Assembly (NCBI GenBank): GCA_000320545.1
Contig: ADNK01001423.1
Coordinates: forward strand, 17,174 to 81,173
Direction: 5' to 3'
DNA: 64,000 nt
From: Bigelowiella natans CCMP2755
Lineage: Eukaryota; Cercozoa; Chlorarachniophyceae
The notes under the pieces were generated by a model, which did not search any database, was not told the origin of the DNA, and saw only the letters and a list, made by a program, of their open reading frames with translations. A program made the translations under genes and the position numbers. Below are positions 38,191 through 51,026 of this stretch, in pieces. Positions within the stretch are counted from its first letter, which is position 1; each line of letters starts with the position of its first letter.

Positions 38191-38667
38191 GCTGCTGCTA
38201 TTACGTGCTTGGTCTGTGATGATGAGAACCAACCCCTCAAACCGGAACAAAGGAGGAGGATGATAAGGAGAAGTGGGGTTTACGTGGTGGTGTATGACAG
38301 TACATTTTTACGTATTATTTGGCTGATAATCGAGTCGCAGTCAACCTTGACAAGCGATTTGTTGAAAGAATAACAATCCCCCGAATACTACCGGATACTC
38401 ACTACATGTGTGCCAATAACTCGGGGTAAGAATTGAAAGGAACTTAATGATGATGATGATGATGATGATGATAAGGAGGAGGAGGAGGAGAAGGCTGTGA
38501 TCAACAGCAGCAAATGGACTCCACCGTTGCTACTACCTGAAATTACGACTACACGACTACAGTACCGTAGCAGCAGGTCCCTATTACCTTAGAAAATTCC
38601 TTCTCCACTTCCACATCTCGTACTGTTATTAATATTCACATTCCTAACTCTAGCCTATCCACGAATA
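38191..38667. promoter_or_regulatory. Divergent spacer, sorting nexin / cyclin gene
   Basis: Head-to-head gap of about 0.5 kb, with a GAT repeat followed by a GGA repeat at 38446-38490. The exact sorting nexin start is not fixed, so the left limit is approximate. No core promoter motif was assigned. Confidence 0.35.
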
Positions 38668-38997
38668 ATGAGCGGTGCAAGTGATGACTGGCACACTGTG
38701 TCGCTGAGAAGGACTGAGGAAGAGCTCAGGTCAGTTGCTCTGTTCAAAACCACCACCACGAAAGGATAGTGTCACAATTATATCTAAAATAGATATGAAA
38801 TAGGCCTAAATTGAACACCAAAAAGGAGCTCTTCAACACGCCATCAAGGAAGGATGGCATCGATGAGAAAACTGAAAACAAGATTAGGAGGTTTGTGCTT
38901 CCTCCACCTCCTCCTTCTCCTCCTCTCACTTCTAGCCCTCATTCGTAATCATCGACTATGACGACTTCTCATGACCCTATTATTCTGATGAAAGGGG

Positions 38998-39053
<56 letters not shown>

Positions 39054-41008
39054 AAAACGACAACCTAATCTAGTGGTTATTGTAGAGAAATTTTAAATTT
39101 GGTTGCGTTATAAACAATGTGCCTGAATAAATACAGGAAATCTGTCGCTTTAATTCAAGAAGCTGGGATCCGGCTAGAACTGTACGATGATACGAAGAAC
39201 TTGAATAATACCCTAACTACTACATTTACACCAACTACACTACTTTCTTATCAATGCAATCAACAACTATATATGATAAGGGTCCTATTATGTCGCAAAG
39301 ATGATGATACTTACTTTTAGAGTTTGATCATTTTCGCCACCACCCCAGCACACTTCTGATGTAGTACCAATTTTGAACTACTACTACTACTCTGATCTGA
39401 ACGACAAAGTGGAGAATCACTCAAGAAAAGATGAATGCTTCCAAATTCCTCCAGATCTGTTCTATTTCTCTGATTTTCGTTTTCAATAATTTCTTTCTTT
39501 TGTTCTTTGAGAAAGGCCGTGCCAAGCAATCTGCACGGCAATTCACTTCTTCCATCAGTTCTATGCCAAATGTAGCCTCAAAAAGTATCCGCATTTGGTA
39601 GGTATTAGCTACTAGTTTTGAAGGAGAATCTATTAGTCGGTAGTTTTAAAGGAGAATGAACCAATTGCTTCAAAACAAGTTGGATTGTGATGTTGATGTT
39701 TATAATGATGATTATTATGATTACGATGGATTGCTTCATATCACCACGATCATCATCATCATCATCATCATTATTATCATCATCTTCCCGTACATTTGCT
39801 GTATGCACAATACAGCTGACTGCCCAAACCTGTCTCTTTCTGGCCTCAAAAGTAGAAGAAACGAGTAGGAGGATCAGAGGTGGTTCATGCGTTAATTGAT
39901 TTGATACATATTAGTAATAATTATCAAGTTGTCATATTACTCTAGATTCGATAATAATAATAATTATTATTATTAACAAATAATAATAGATGTAATGAAT
40001 ACCACATACCGGTTGCGACACCCAGACAAGCCCCCTCTTCAAGTCACCGACACGGAGGTGGGTATAAGTACTGCAACGATTCATAGTTTTCTTATCATCA
40101 AACGACAACAACAACAACAACTGCTAACACACACCAGGGCTATTGGCAAATGAAGGATACCGTCGTGAGACATGAGCAGCTTGTGCTTAGAGTCTTGGGG
40201 TTCAATATGTCATCGCGACATCCCCATCAGTATGCATTGCATTTTCTACAGGATCTTAATGGTTATTACTTATATTCGTACATGACGTTGTTACATGATG
40301 AATCATGATGACGATGATGATGATGATGATGACTGCTGATAATCATCAATAACCATCAAGAAAATGCTCATAATAACCGGATGAGTCGCCTCCCTTTCTC
40401 ACTCACCCTCTTTCTTCCCCCCCCCCTTCCTCTCTCTCTATGTATGTGTGGATGTGGGTGTGCTGAGCATGTGGCATCATCATCCATCATTTCAGTGGGA
40501 AAATCTATTTGATTTTGCAGGACGTAAGAATAGCGAATGATTTCTTGGTCTTCTTCTCGTTGTTGTTGTTATTGTTTGTCTCTCATCATACGGAGTCAGG
40601 TTCCGAGGAATTAGCCATTCTTACATGGAGTCTGCTCAATGATAGGTATTGTTTGTTAATTGATAATAATAATGTACAACAACAAAAGCAACTCGATAAA
40701 ATGCTAAGATTGAAAGGCTAAACAGCAGTTGCAAATGATAAAAAGAAGAAGAAGAAGAAGAAGAAGAAGAAGAAGAAGAAGAAGACTGCGTCGTCGTCTT
40801 GTAGCCGTGTGCTTTTTGTGCTTAGTGACCCGTGTCTCCTTCTATCTCATATATAATATGATGTAGTTGATAAGTGCTGAATCTATCGTCGTCGTGATCT
40901 TACCTACATACTACGACTACATTGCAGCCTTCGTACGACTCTCTGTCTTCAGTACAAGCCCGGTAGGTCTTTCTTTAGTCCCTCCCCCCATCTCTCTCTC
41001 CTCTCTCT

Positions 41009-41057
<49 letters not shown>

Positions 41058-41713
41058 CACATCGAAAAAGAGAGGAAAGGGGATGTGTGTATTTGGATGA
41101 TCATTTGTTATGTTAACAGAGATGCTATTTTGCGATCGAAAATTATTATATTCGTGATTATAATCACCATCAAATTGTTTTTCATCATCATCATCAGAAC
41201 CTATTGCATGCGCCGCAATATATCTTGCAGCTGAGATGATGAACCAGCAGGTTGTGATCATCATTTCTTCCGAAGAAAAACCCATCATCATCGAAGAAAT
41301 CAATTAATCAATTTGTTTATTCTCATTTTTTAACTCCAATATTAAAATATAAAGTGCATGCAAGTTATGATTCTAAAGTGTAGGAAATATTGATGATACT
41401 GCTACTTCTACTAGATATAGTACACATCATCAACATCATCATCATCATCATCATCATCATAATGACATCATTCTTAGATTGGGCGTGATGGAGAATGGTG
41501 GCACAAGTTCGGCACAAATCGTCATGAAATTGAAGATATTTGCATGCAGGTGATGCTTGCTGTATAGCAAGTACTGATACAGAATGATGCAATCAGTGGA
41601 TACATGGATGGATACATGCATAATTTTCAATAAATGCCAACTCCTTTTCGCTCTCTCTTTCTCTCTGTCTTCCTCTTCTCTTCCTCTTTTCTTCCATACC
41701 TAGCTGCACGTAA

Positions 41714-41758
<45 letters not shown>

Positions 41759-41824
41759 TCTTTCACACAAATACACACGCACATATTTTTTTTATCATAT
41801 AGTATATATGTATAAATACAAATA

Positions 41825-41860
<36 letters not shown>

Positions 41861-42074
41861 TATTTTACGTGTACAATTTTCACTCACTCTCCAATGTATT
41901 TTCACCTTTCGACAGATGCTGAACTTATACGAGGAAAGCGATTCTGTTTTGTGTGAGGCGGACATGGGTAGCAATCTTAAATATAAGGATCTTTTCTCAG
42001 AGAAGAATATCTCGCTTAAAGTAGCAGTCCCTGCCGATCGTAAGCAGTCCAAGAATTCAAAGCTAGATTCATAG
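38668..42074 (+). CDS. Cyclin Q (FAM58/CCNQ-like) cyclin
   Basis: Two-box cyclin built from many small exons. In animals cyclin Q activates CDK10; the partner here is inferred. Pieces in order: 38668 MSGASDDWHTVSLRR; about 38859-38892 TPSRKDGIDEKTENKIRR; 39137-39179 KSVALIQEAGIRLEL; 39515-39591 CQAICTAIHFFHQFYAKC; 39821-39880 AQTCLFLASKVEETSRRI; 40140-40260 YWQMKDTVVRHEQLVLRVLG and SSRHPHQYALHFLQDL; about 40600-40644 SEELAILTWSLLND; 40927-40961 LRTTLCLQYK; about 41201-41250 PIACAAIYLAAEMM; 41475-41557 EWWHKFGTNRHEIEDI; and 41918-42074 (stop). The helices and the EQLVLRVLGF, HPHQY and IACAAIYLA motifs fit cyclin Q better than cyclins K or L. Phase of the first join and of the join near 40260-40600 is unresolved. 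Introns carry many microsatellites. Confidence 0.82.
39002..39051. repeat. (GA)n microsatellite in a cyclin-gene intron
   Basis: Perfect GA tract of about 25 units. Related tracts in the same gene: AAG repeat 40742-40784, CT tract 41018-41054, CT tract 41717-41756. Confidence 0.95.
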
Positions 42075-42930
42075 CAGAACGAGATTCTGGTGGCAGCAGC
42101 AAGAGTCTAACATGAAAATGTTGCATTCTTTTTGTCGTAGCATGCACGAAAACAGTTGAGTAATTGATTTACATTTGCCTCTGGATACAGTCGACATTAG
42201 AGCAGGATACTAATAGCTTGCAATTTTCCTTCTCATTCATTGAAATAATTCGCCGAGACTCACGCCGCTAACATGCTGCACCATACTAGCATAGAATGCG
42301 TGCATATTTCACAACACACAATTAAAATGTGGCCAATGGGCGACCCTCTATTTCCGGCTCCTGACAACTGGCACTCACAAGCATCATAATTAATTGCGAT
42401 GGCTAGCACGCGTCGTAGCTCGTAAGGCAAGTTTGCATCGCATATGCGCAATTTGCAATAATACCAAGGCGCTATAGTTAGCTAGCTAGCTAGTTATTAG
42501 TCTCCTACGTACAGGCCTTATAATACGATGCCCGAATTAGATACAATAACGACATAGAAAACATTGTTTAAATGAGATATTGGCGTTGTTATCGCCAGCG
42601 GCAACACTTTAACTTAGCGCATCGTAGCAAGCAAGCAAATGTGAAGGCGCGTACGCTTAACACAAGCCGAGCTCGTCACGCGCGACGCCTTCTAGCCTCG
42701 CTAGCTCGCAGCTAAGAGCACGTTTGTTGCCATGCATGCAGCATCATCACAATGCAATGAGAGAAGCTAGGAATGTGGAAGCATCGATCGCGCATTGCCT
42801 TATCATATAAAATAAATGCACTTATGCAACGGAGTATTTTATCGAGCTACTACTAGTACAAGTACTACTACTAGTAGCAGAAACTAATTTGTTTCAGATA
42901 CAACTATCTCTGCTTAAGAATCAACTTTTA
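42075..42930. repeat. Convergent spacer with palindrome-rich island (island F)
   Basis: Spacer between the 3' ends of the cyclin and SSL1 genes. The island spans about 42240-42800, with a GCTAGCTAGCTAG cluster at 42480-42495, CTAGC-rich stretches near 42690-42715 and CATGCATGCA near 42730. It contains no exact CATGCTAGCATG. No coding exon was recognised. Confidence 0.55.
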
Positions 42931-43251
42931 CTACATCGTCATCGATAAACAACCTAACAACAAATCATTGCAATTAACGCCTTAGCGAAAACCCACAGCC
43001 ATGCCATAATTCGACAAACACAGGCAAAAACACACAAACGCATAATGGCTATGTCTCTTCTCTTACAATAATAATAATAATGATAATAATGGTAGCTTGA
43101 ATGACCTGGGCAGTTATGCAACGATTCGTGGATATATATGTCGCAGTCCACACAGAAGCGTTCATTGCACTGAGATTAGTAGGGGGGCTGCTATTAGGAT
43201 TTCATAACATACATAAAAAATAATATTACAAATAAAATAAAAATGTCCATG

Positions 43252-43289
<38 letters not shown>

Positions 43290-46115
43290 GCCTCTGTGTG
43301 ATATGTTTGTTTGGTTACCTTTGGACATCTTACAACCACACGTTCGAAAGTATTTAATTTTCGTTGGCAACCAAAACAATCTCCTTCCCAGAAATGATGG
43401 AGCAGCTCATTGTTTTCTTCTTCTTCGCCTTGTACCTTTTTTCCTTCTTTCTTGTTCAAAGATATACTATTATTTACGCTTCTCTTATCTGCTGCTACGC
43501 CATTCCCATCGGCCCCTCCTTCATCAATTTTTCCTTTAATCTTTCCTGTAGCTACTGCACTCTGAACATCATCGCGAAGAACGAGGAGGAGGAGGAGGAG
43601 GATCACACACCATCATCATAATCATCATCATCATCATCACTATGGTCATCCATGTCATCACTACTATACCAACGGAGGAACACACGACCGAGAATGAATC
43701 AAATAAGGAAAAGGGTGATTGATAATAAAGGGAAAATATAATGAGACTACTGGCTACGCGGGTTCTTCTTCTTCTTCTTCTTCTCCTCCCTCTCTTTCTT
43801 CTCCTCATTTTCTCCCAACCAACCAACTAAATCTTTCCTTTGCCATAACCACTACTATGACATTTACAAGATCTTGCTTATTCTTTTTCATATTCCTCCC
43901 CACATGCACACTACTACTACTACTACTACTACTACTATGTTCAAACTGCTATTCTTATTGATAGTACTTGCGGTAGAGAAGGACGAGGAGGAGGAGTCTT
44001 GTTTATTTCCACAAATTCATTCACAGGAAATAAGTGGTGGTAGCAACGGGCAAGATGTTGTGATGACACCTTATTATTATTATAATTCTTAATATCAATC
44101 TTCATTCTTGATTCGTTCAGAAGAGGATATCACGGGTAATAACATGACTCAGGAGATTCAATTGACATATGACGATGATGATGATGATGATGATGATTGA
44201 TGATGAGGATGATGCTTCTGCAGCAGGACATATATGGCACGAAACAAGAGCAAGAAAGGACAAAGATAGAATCATCGGTGAGAACAGTTCAAGTGATGAT
44301 GATAGCAGCGTAAAAATTTTATTTGAGATTATCATACATGACGATAACGACAAGTGATAGCGTAAACATTTTCATTGAGATTATGATACATGACGATGAC
44401 ACAAGAACAACAAACAACACAGGGATAATGTAAGAAACAAATGCTGATAAAAAATGTCTTCTTCTTCTTCTTATTATTATTTCTTTTCTTGTTACGAGTG
44501 TTCTTCCGCAGATGTGGCAAGTTGTCGGCAATTCGCACGACTTCGATTTGCATTTTGGACAAAAATAGCCGGTGTAACTGAACTCATCGTGGCACTGATA
44601 GTAGTAGTAGAAGTAGCAGGAGCAGCAGTAGTAGTAGTAGTAGTAATAGTAGCAGAAGTAGCGTTGAAAATATTAGAATCAACATCATCATCACAATCAT
44701 GTGCGGTATTGCGGCATGATAATATCTGTTGTAGCAGTAGCAATTCTACTGGATAAAGCTTACACTGCATAGGGTCGGGTAGTTGGTAGTTTTCTTCCTT
44801 GGAAACCCCATTCGAATCCATTTCCTTAACTTTCGGCCAGTACCAGCGCCCTGAGTCAGTCACAGTCAGTGATTCGTTGCAATATACATCATGTTTGTTC
44901 TTTGAATACTACGAGATTATATGAATAGTTGTGGGGGAAAGAACAAAGTAGACCACGATACAAACTAAGAACAAAATAGATCACGATACAAACTAAAAGG
45001 GCAAAATCATCAATTAAATGATGCGAATGTTGATAGAGGAGCGGACGACTTTCCTACAGCGGAAGAGACACGATTCCTTTCTCCCTCCTCTCTATCTTCT
45101 TCGTGATTATTATTCGTGATAATCTCTTCCATGCACTACTCCAAGATGTATAATCCTTCTTCATCTGTCTTCTACCTGTTGGTTGGTAGAGGAAATCTCG
45201 ATTCCAAATGGCTTTACATGTGCAAGTACACAGTCCTCGTAGCAGTTGTCCGAAGAAGTCTGGCTGCTCTTTCTCACGACGTCGTAGCGACCTAGTAGTA
45301 GTAGTAGCAGTGATAGTGAGACATAACACATATCATATTCATTCATCACCACTATGAGATCAGAGAGATGGTACACCTACCAGCTCCTCCCTACACTGCT
45401 ACATCTACAGCAACTACATATTAATTCTAAATGTTATCATTATTGTTGTAAATTACTACCTTTTGTGCATTCAGTGAGCTTCTTACATACATGCATCTGC
45501 GCCGCAAGACCGATCACTGAGACTCTAACGAAAAGGAATTGGAACAATAATATTACATGTTAAAGAAAGAGAAAATGTCAATATTATTTACCATATATTC
45601 AATCTATCTTCTGCGTGAAGGGCGACGACGACACCGACGACGACAAGCTATTATCATTACAGGTGTCGTCGTAATTGATCATACATAGTCACACCACCAC
45701 CTTATCTTGTGTTCCTGTAGCGTCTTAAAGGTCTCAAAGATATTTCCAGGATCGCAAGTACTCAATGACCCCATCACGACCAGAATCTTTAATTAAATAA
45801 CGTTAGTACCAATACCACTGTTTTTTTCCATTTATTTTCACCGCCTCGTCCTTTCCCTTCTACAACAACTTATTTCTATTACCTCCCGACTGCCGTATGG
45901 AGGAATATGTCGCAACGATGCAATAGCACACTCAAGCGTATTCTGAAGTGAGAATTCTCCTCCGGAGTGCAAATAGCCTTTGGTGACTCGCTTTAGATTC
46001 AAGAGTTGCTGTGTTGGATTTCCAGAGAGCTCAGTGATCTTGTGCGCTATCCTGTCACATCCAATCACAAGGCCTGGCAGTACAAAATTAATCACGGGAC
46101 TATAACAACTCGCAA

Positions 46116-46148
<33 letters not shown>

Positions 46149-47263
46149 GAAGTTTGTTCATATTATTATTCTTTATAGAATTAAGTACTACCTAGCTGAG
46201 AGATAGGGTTTTGGTTGAAGTACTCCTTAATAAACTTGCTAATAACTTTCTCGGTCGCAAGCTTCCTCGTCGGCTTTAAGTCTCGTGAATTCATAGCTAA
46301 TCATGAATAATGCATAGATTGAGTACATATAAGGAATGCACGTCTGTACTTCATCAACTAACGGTTTATTGACTTTTCTTTCACGAGTAGAATCAGCGAA
46401 CAACCACACTACTCACCTTTTGAAAAGTCAAGAATGATCGTGAGGTATCTGACCATTCCTTTCTCTACGTTCTCTAGTCGTGATATCTTCATCCTATTTG
46501 AAACCATCCATCGTGACCAATCCAACCACCCACACACACGCACAAGCGGCCATTGTTATAAATTTGAAGGGATGTTAAATAATATAATTTAAGCATAACG
46601 AGGGAACACAATCAATTGCAGATTCTAGCTGTACACATACATACCTCTTCCTCTTCTCGCGATCGATGCTGATCTGCCTCGCCTTCAGCTCTCCTTTGCG
46701 GCTCTCTGGGACGTTCTCCCATGTCCGTTCAAGGTCGCGCTCCCATGCGTGATTATCCTCCTTAGTCAGCATACAAGCTTCAATATTGAGCCAGAACGTA
46801 GTATGATCGTTTAGCTGTTATTATTACCTCAACATCCGAGTCTATAAGATCTACGAAGTTCTTGTGGAACTCCGTTGGGTTGTTGAACTTCGTTGAAGGA
46901 AGGAAGGAAGGAAGGAAGGAAGGAAGGGGAGAAAAGGTTAATGATAATGCTTATAGCACGAGCATCAGTATAAGTAAGGATGAGACTGCACACTTGCTGC
47001 TCTACTAGGAACTGCCTGTCCTTTCCTCTCTTCTCAGTGGGGTGGTGGATTGTGCCCTTTCTCTCTTTTCATTTTTTGTGTTCGGGGTCATGGATTGTTC
47101 CCTTTCTTCCTTTTATTTTTGTGTTTGATCTAAATTATTTGGTGAAACGATAATGTTTCTCCTCTCGCATGCATACAACGCTGCTACTTAAAAGCATTAA
47201 AAACTTCTTCGTCACTTCGTATCTGTCAGCCCCCTTGCCGTCTGCCCCGTGCTGATCCATCAT
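42931..47263 (-). CDS. SSL1: TFIIH core subunit p44 / SSL1
   Basis: Subunit of the TFIIH core that binds and stimulates the XPD helicase in nucleotide excision repair and transcription. Exons on the minus strand: 46887-46832 (NPTEFHKNFVDLIDSD), about 46770-46645 (HAWERDLERTWENVPES), 46490-46415 (MVRYLTIILDFSK), 46296-46195 (DLKPTRKLATEKVISKF and YFNQNPISQL), 46080-45880 (vWA-fold part, ITELSGNP), about 45770-45700 (CDPGNIFETFKTLQ), 45530-45470 (VIGLAAQMHVCK), 45295-45180 (GRYDVV), 44570-44490 (CPKCKSKSCELPTTCHICG), 43410-43330 (CFGCQRKL), 43175-43108 (CNERFCVDCDIYIHESLHNC) and 42953-42931 (CPGCLSMTM end). The vWA domain, C4 zinc finger and C-terminal RING-like finger follow p44 order. A first exon from ATG 47263 is possible but unproven. 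Introns are repeat-rich. Confidence 0.92.
46893..46927. repeat. (AAGG)n tetranucleotide repeat
   Basis: Tetranucleotide tract of about eight units directly beside the SSL1 exon acceptor at 46888, within an upstream intron or 5' region. It may affect splicing of that exon because it forms the pyrimidine-rich strand upstream of the acceptor. Confidence 0.9.
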
Positions 47264-48343
47264 TCCACTCTTCGTGTCCAAGAAACCTCTACGTCTTTAC
47301 TTAAGCCGTCTTTGCCTAAGTTTTGCATGTAGCTCTGAGAGTTTGAAGTGTTTACCGAGTTAAAAATTCTGCCACTTGTCAGGTTAGAAGGAGAGTCCGT
47401 CCCTAGTTATTTTCATGATGCAGAAGGTCTCAACATACCATTCTTGCGAAATTCGTATTGTGGGTGTGTTGATGAATTCTCTGGTTTCAATAGGCGTCGG
47501 GTTACTCCATTTGTTCGTAGAGGAGAATGGAAAATGTTCAAGGACAGCCGTCGTGAACTTATTGTTGTTGTTGTTGTTGTTAGTTATTCTGTTCGTCCTT
47601 GTTGTTGTTGTTGTCGTTGTCGTTGTTGTTGTTGCTGTTGTTTCTATTAGGTTTCAAAATAATGTTGAAGATTTCCTAGGATTTCCTACCAAAGAATGTG
47701 CCTCTGTCTGCCGGTTCTGCTAGCTGCTGTTGCTGCTATTTTCCCCCACACACACACCACTGTGTAGGTAGGTACTCCTAGTAGTAGTAGTAGTAGATCT
47801 AGTAGTAGTAGTAGTAGTAGTAGTAGCACGCAGATCTACTACTTGCTGTGTGTTCTTCTCCTTTCTTTTTGGCTCACAACACAACTTCTGTCGTCACCAT
47901 TTACTACTTCGAATCTCACAACAATGTATGATGTCGTTCCCATCAAATCAATGGGGATTTCCTGCCCTCACAACAATGTATGATGTCGTTCCCATCAAAT
48001 CAAAGGGGATTTCCTAGGATTTCCTGCCCTCGAAAAAGCCTTCCACGTGAGTTGAGATCTCCTCACATACAGACAGAGAGAGAGAGGTGAAGGACCCCTT
48101 CTACCTCACCTCTATAAAGAGGTCGCTCTCCCTCAACGAATCAGGGGTTCGGTGGTTGCGGCACCTGCACCCATAATCCATTTCATCCTATTATTTGGAA
48201 GAAAAGGTGAGAAAGACCAATCTTATTTACATAGTAGCCTTCATATCTGGGTGCTCCTTGGTAGTTAGCGCTTCTGGGATACAGTCACATAGATACATAT
48301 TTTTGAACGCACGTATGAACGCACGCACGCACGCACGTACGCA

Positions 48344-48379
<36 letters not shown>

Positions 48380-48462
48380 GAAAGAAAGAAAGAGAAGAGA
48401 GAGAGAGAGAGATGTCTTGATGTAAGTAAGAAAAGGATATCCTCCTTAGGTGTAGTTCTGCA
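47264..48462. promoter_or_regulatory. Divergent spacer with repeats, SSL1 / unidentified gene
   Basis: About 1.2 kb between the candidate starts. It contains a TGT-rich tract at 47560-47645, AGT-rich tracts at 47780-47826, a tandem duplication with a 52 bp period (about 47915-48018) and an (AT)n tract at 48348-48376. Open frames at 47348-47723 run through the TGT repeat and have no recognised similarity; a spliced 5' exon of the plus-strand gene could lie here. Confidence 0.35.
47915..48018 (+). repeat. Tandem duplication, 52 bp period
   Basis: Two nearly identical copies, starting at 47915 and 47967, that begin CTCACAACAATGTATGATGT. They differ mainly by one base in the AATCAA(T/A)GGGG part. 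The second is followed by TTTCCTAGGATTTCCT, which also occurs at about 47672-47690. Confidence 0.9.
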
Positions 48463-48699
48463 ATGGGAGCGGGCTCTTCCTCTAGTTCAGAAGGATGGAA
48501 AGGCATGGATAGAGTGGACGAGAAAGCACATACATCCCCCCAAAAACAAAAGATCCTAATGGATCTGTATAAAGCCTATGCGAGGACCGATCACATTGGT
48601 TTGTTTGTAGGATAATTACAAAGCCACTGACTGCTGCAGCGCTAATGCTTACAATAAGATGATGAGGATGATGATAACTATAGTGATTAACTGGCTGAC

Positions 48700-48734
<35 letters not shown>

Positions 48735-49750
48735 CATAGATATGGGAGGACTTTTAAAATTTTCATTTTAGATGCTATACACCAGATGACCAACTGCATC
48801 CATACTATAATTAGATGCTACCCACCAGCATGACCAACTGCGTCCATACTATAATTAGATGCTACCCATCAGCATGACCAACTGCATCCATACTATAATT
48901 AGGCAAGTCGCGGACACGCGACTTTGCAAGGGATTTGGTGCGATGGCATGTTAAAAAGAAACATCTTCGTGGCGATGATATCGACGTGAAAAAGGAGGTA
49001 GCTAGCTAGCACAGGGTGGTGCAAGGGGGGAGGATAAGGAGGAAGAAGGGAAGTAGTAAAAGGTGGTAGTGACGGAATTAACAAAATATTCATTCTAAAT
49101 CGATGATGGGGTTCTTCTCGTATCCTGTTGGTAAAAAAATGAGCGGCCAACCGCAGTATCCAGTCGCTACAACCTAGTCATTCTAGCTGCACTCCCTAAT
49201 AATGCTGAGATGTACATCTCGGTTGATCTCAAAATTTACAACTTCCACATACTACATACATCTAGGTTTATCGGATAATCAATTTCTTCGACGTGGGTAG
49301 AGAGGGTAGAATTTATAAAGGAGCTCTTTTAACGCAAGTGGGAGGACAGGTGCTGCTGAACTACAACTTTAACCACACTTACAACCGTCGGAGGACTCAA
49401 CACGTTCTACAGGCAACAATGCATGTAAGAGTAGTAGTAGTAGTAGTAGTAATGTGATCTGAGCTGCTCGCTGATGATGACAACTAACTAAAATTTGGAT
49501 GATGAATCAATCACTAGAATGCTTCGTTGAGGCTACTACTACTACTATTACTTTGAATTTCTTATACTGCTGCTGTGATTGGGTATTTATTATTATGAAA
49601 TAACAGGACATATTAGGGAAAAAGGAGGTGGAGATTATTCTCTCTTACACGCAAGAATGGGGACACCACAAGGGAGCCTATATCGGGTGGGTGGGTTGTT
49701 GCCTAATTTTCGCCGACGTGCATGTTTGAATTCATTCTCTATTATTTAGA

Positions 49751-49793
<43 letters not shown>

Positions 49794-50312
49794 TCTCTCT
49801 CACACACACACACACACAACGCATAAACAAATTTCCTCCTCTAAGAAAAATTCCGATGATAAATGCAATGGTTGGTTCCCTCCACTGGGAATAGATATGG
49901 AGTCAAAAATGGATATTGGCGTAATGGGTGGGGGTGGGATACGTTCAATACGGCCACTCCCCACAAATCACACGCAAGAAGTCACGGGAGAAAGGGAGAT
50001 GGTCTCAGTCACTGGTTAGCGATATGATAATATCAATAATACTGATGATGATGAGCATAACGAAAATGACGACAATGATGACAACATAACATATCAATAT
50101 AAGGATGAGTAATGTGATGATAAACTACAACAACAACAACAATTAGGTCTTGCTGTGGTAACGTAGACAAATTCGACAAGTTTTGCTACAACTACAGCAT
50201 ACCACTAGTACAACCACCATCACCACTGTCATCATCATCATCAGCAGCAGCAGCAGCAGTGCCAATTTATTCTTCACGTGCGGTAGTTGCTGATCCACCG
50301 CCTATTGGACCC

Positions 50313-50345
<33 letters not shown>

Positions 50346-50719
50346 TCGCACCGATATAAAGCAGCAGTAGCAGTAGGTCCATCATCACCATCTTCATCAT
50401 CCTCTTCCAGGGCCAATAATAGCCAGGTATATAGCTTGTACAACAACTTGTTCATCACCAACACCACCACCACCACCAGCATTAATTTACCGTACTAGAT
50501 AGAAAGCTTGCTTCTAAGATTATTGCCAAACTTGAATAATAAAGTCGATTTATCACTATGACTATGACTATCACTGTCTTAATCTCTATCTATCTTTTTA
50601 ACTGCTGCTGCTGTGATTGAGGTCTCACCTCCTGAGAATGAAGCACGTTTGAGCCCAATAGTTCTTCCTCGTGTAGCTAGAAAGGTAATGATATTAAGAA
50701 CATAACATTACTATATTAT

Positions 50720-50756
<37 letters not shown>

Positions 50757-50763
50757 TTCCACA

Positions 50764-50805
<42 letters not shown>

Positions 50806-51026
50806 CCTTGTTCCATTTATACTTCATCATGTACAGAGAGTAAGGGTATTAATATTGTTATCGATTATTATTATTATCACTACTACCACCGTCACAGGTA
50901 ACACCATCTTCACGAACTGATGACCCAACACCATTCCCCGAGCCGCTGCAGGCAGCACAGGCAGTACAAGTCCAAAAGCACCACCACCAGCAACAAAAGC
51001 AGCGTGAGCCATCACGTTGGTCTTAG
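48463..51026 (+). CDS. Unidentified multi-exon gene with possible N-myristoylation start
   Basis: I do not recognise this protein. The ATG at 48463 gives MGAGSSSSSEGWKGMDR, with Gly at position 2 and Ser at 6, compatible with N-myristoylation, followed by QKQKILMDLYKAYARTDHI. Other exon-like segments on this strand with good splice sites: about 48936-48999 (DLVRWHVKKKHLRGDDI), 49266-49421 (VYRIINFFDVGREGRIYKG and VLLNYNFNHTYNRRRTQHVL), about 49610-49690 (KKEVEIILSYTQEWGHHKG), 50260-50425 (His and Ser runs from CAT and TCA repeats), about 50609-50683 (EVSPPENEARLSPIVLPRV) and 50898-51026 (VTPSSRTDDPTPF, stop TAG). FFDVGREGRI faintly resembles an EF-hand loop but lacks the full ligand pattern. 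The exon chain is not phase-proven between 48590 and 49266. Confidence 0.5.
48772..48902 (+). repeat. Three-copy minisatellite, 43-44 bp unit
   Basis: Three adjacent copies at 48772-48814, 48815-48858 and 48859-48902, each starting ATGCTA and ending CATACTATAATTAG. Copies two and three are almost identical; copy one is slightly diverged. It lies in an intron of the unidentified plus-strand gene. Confidence 0.93.
49748..49820. repeat. (CT)n / (CA)n compound microsatellite
   Basis: CT tract with one interruption running into a short CA tract, in an intron of the unidentified gene. Confidence 0.93.

Noticed and set aside
48772..48902. Possible CRISPR array
   Set aside because: Adjacent repeat copies without spacers in a eukaryotic intron; a minisatellite.
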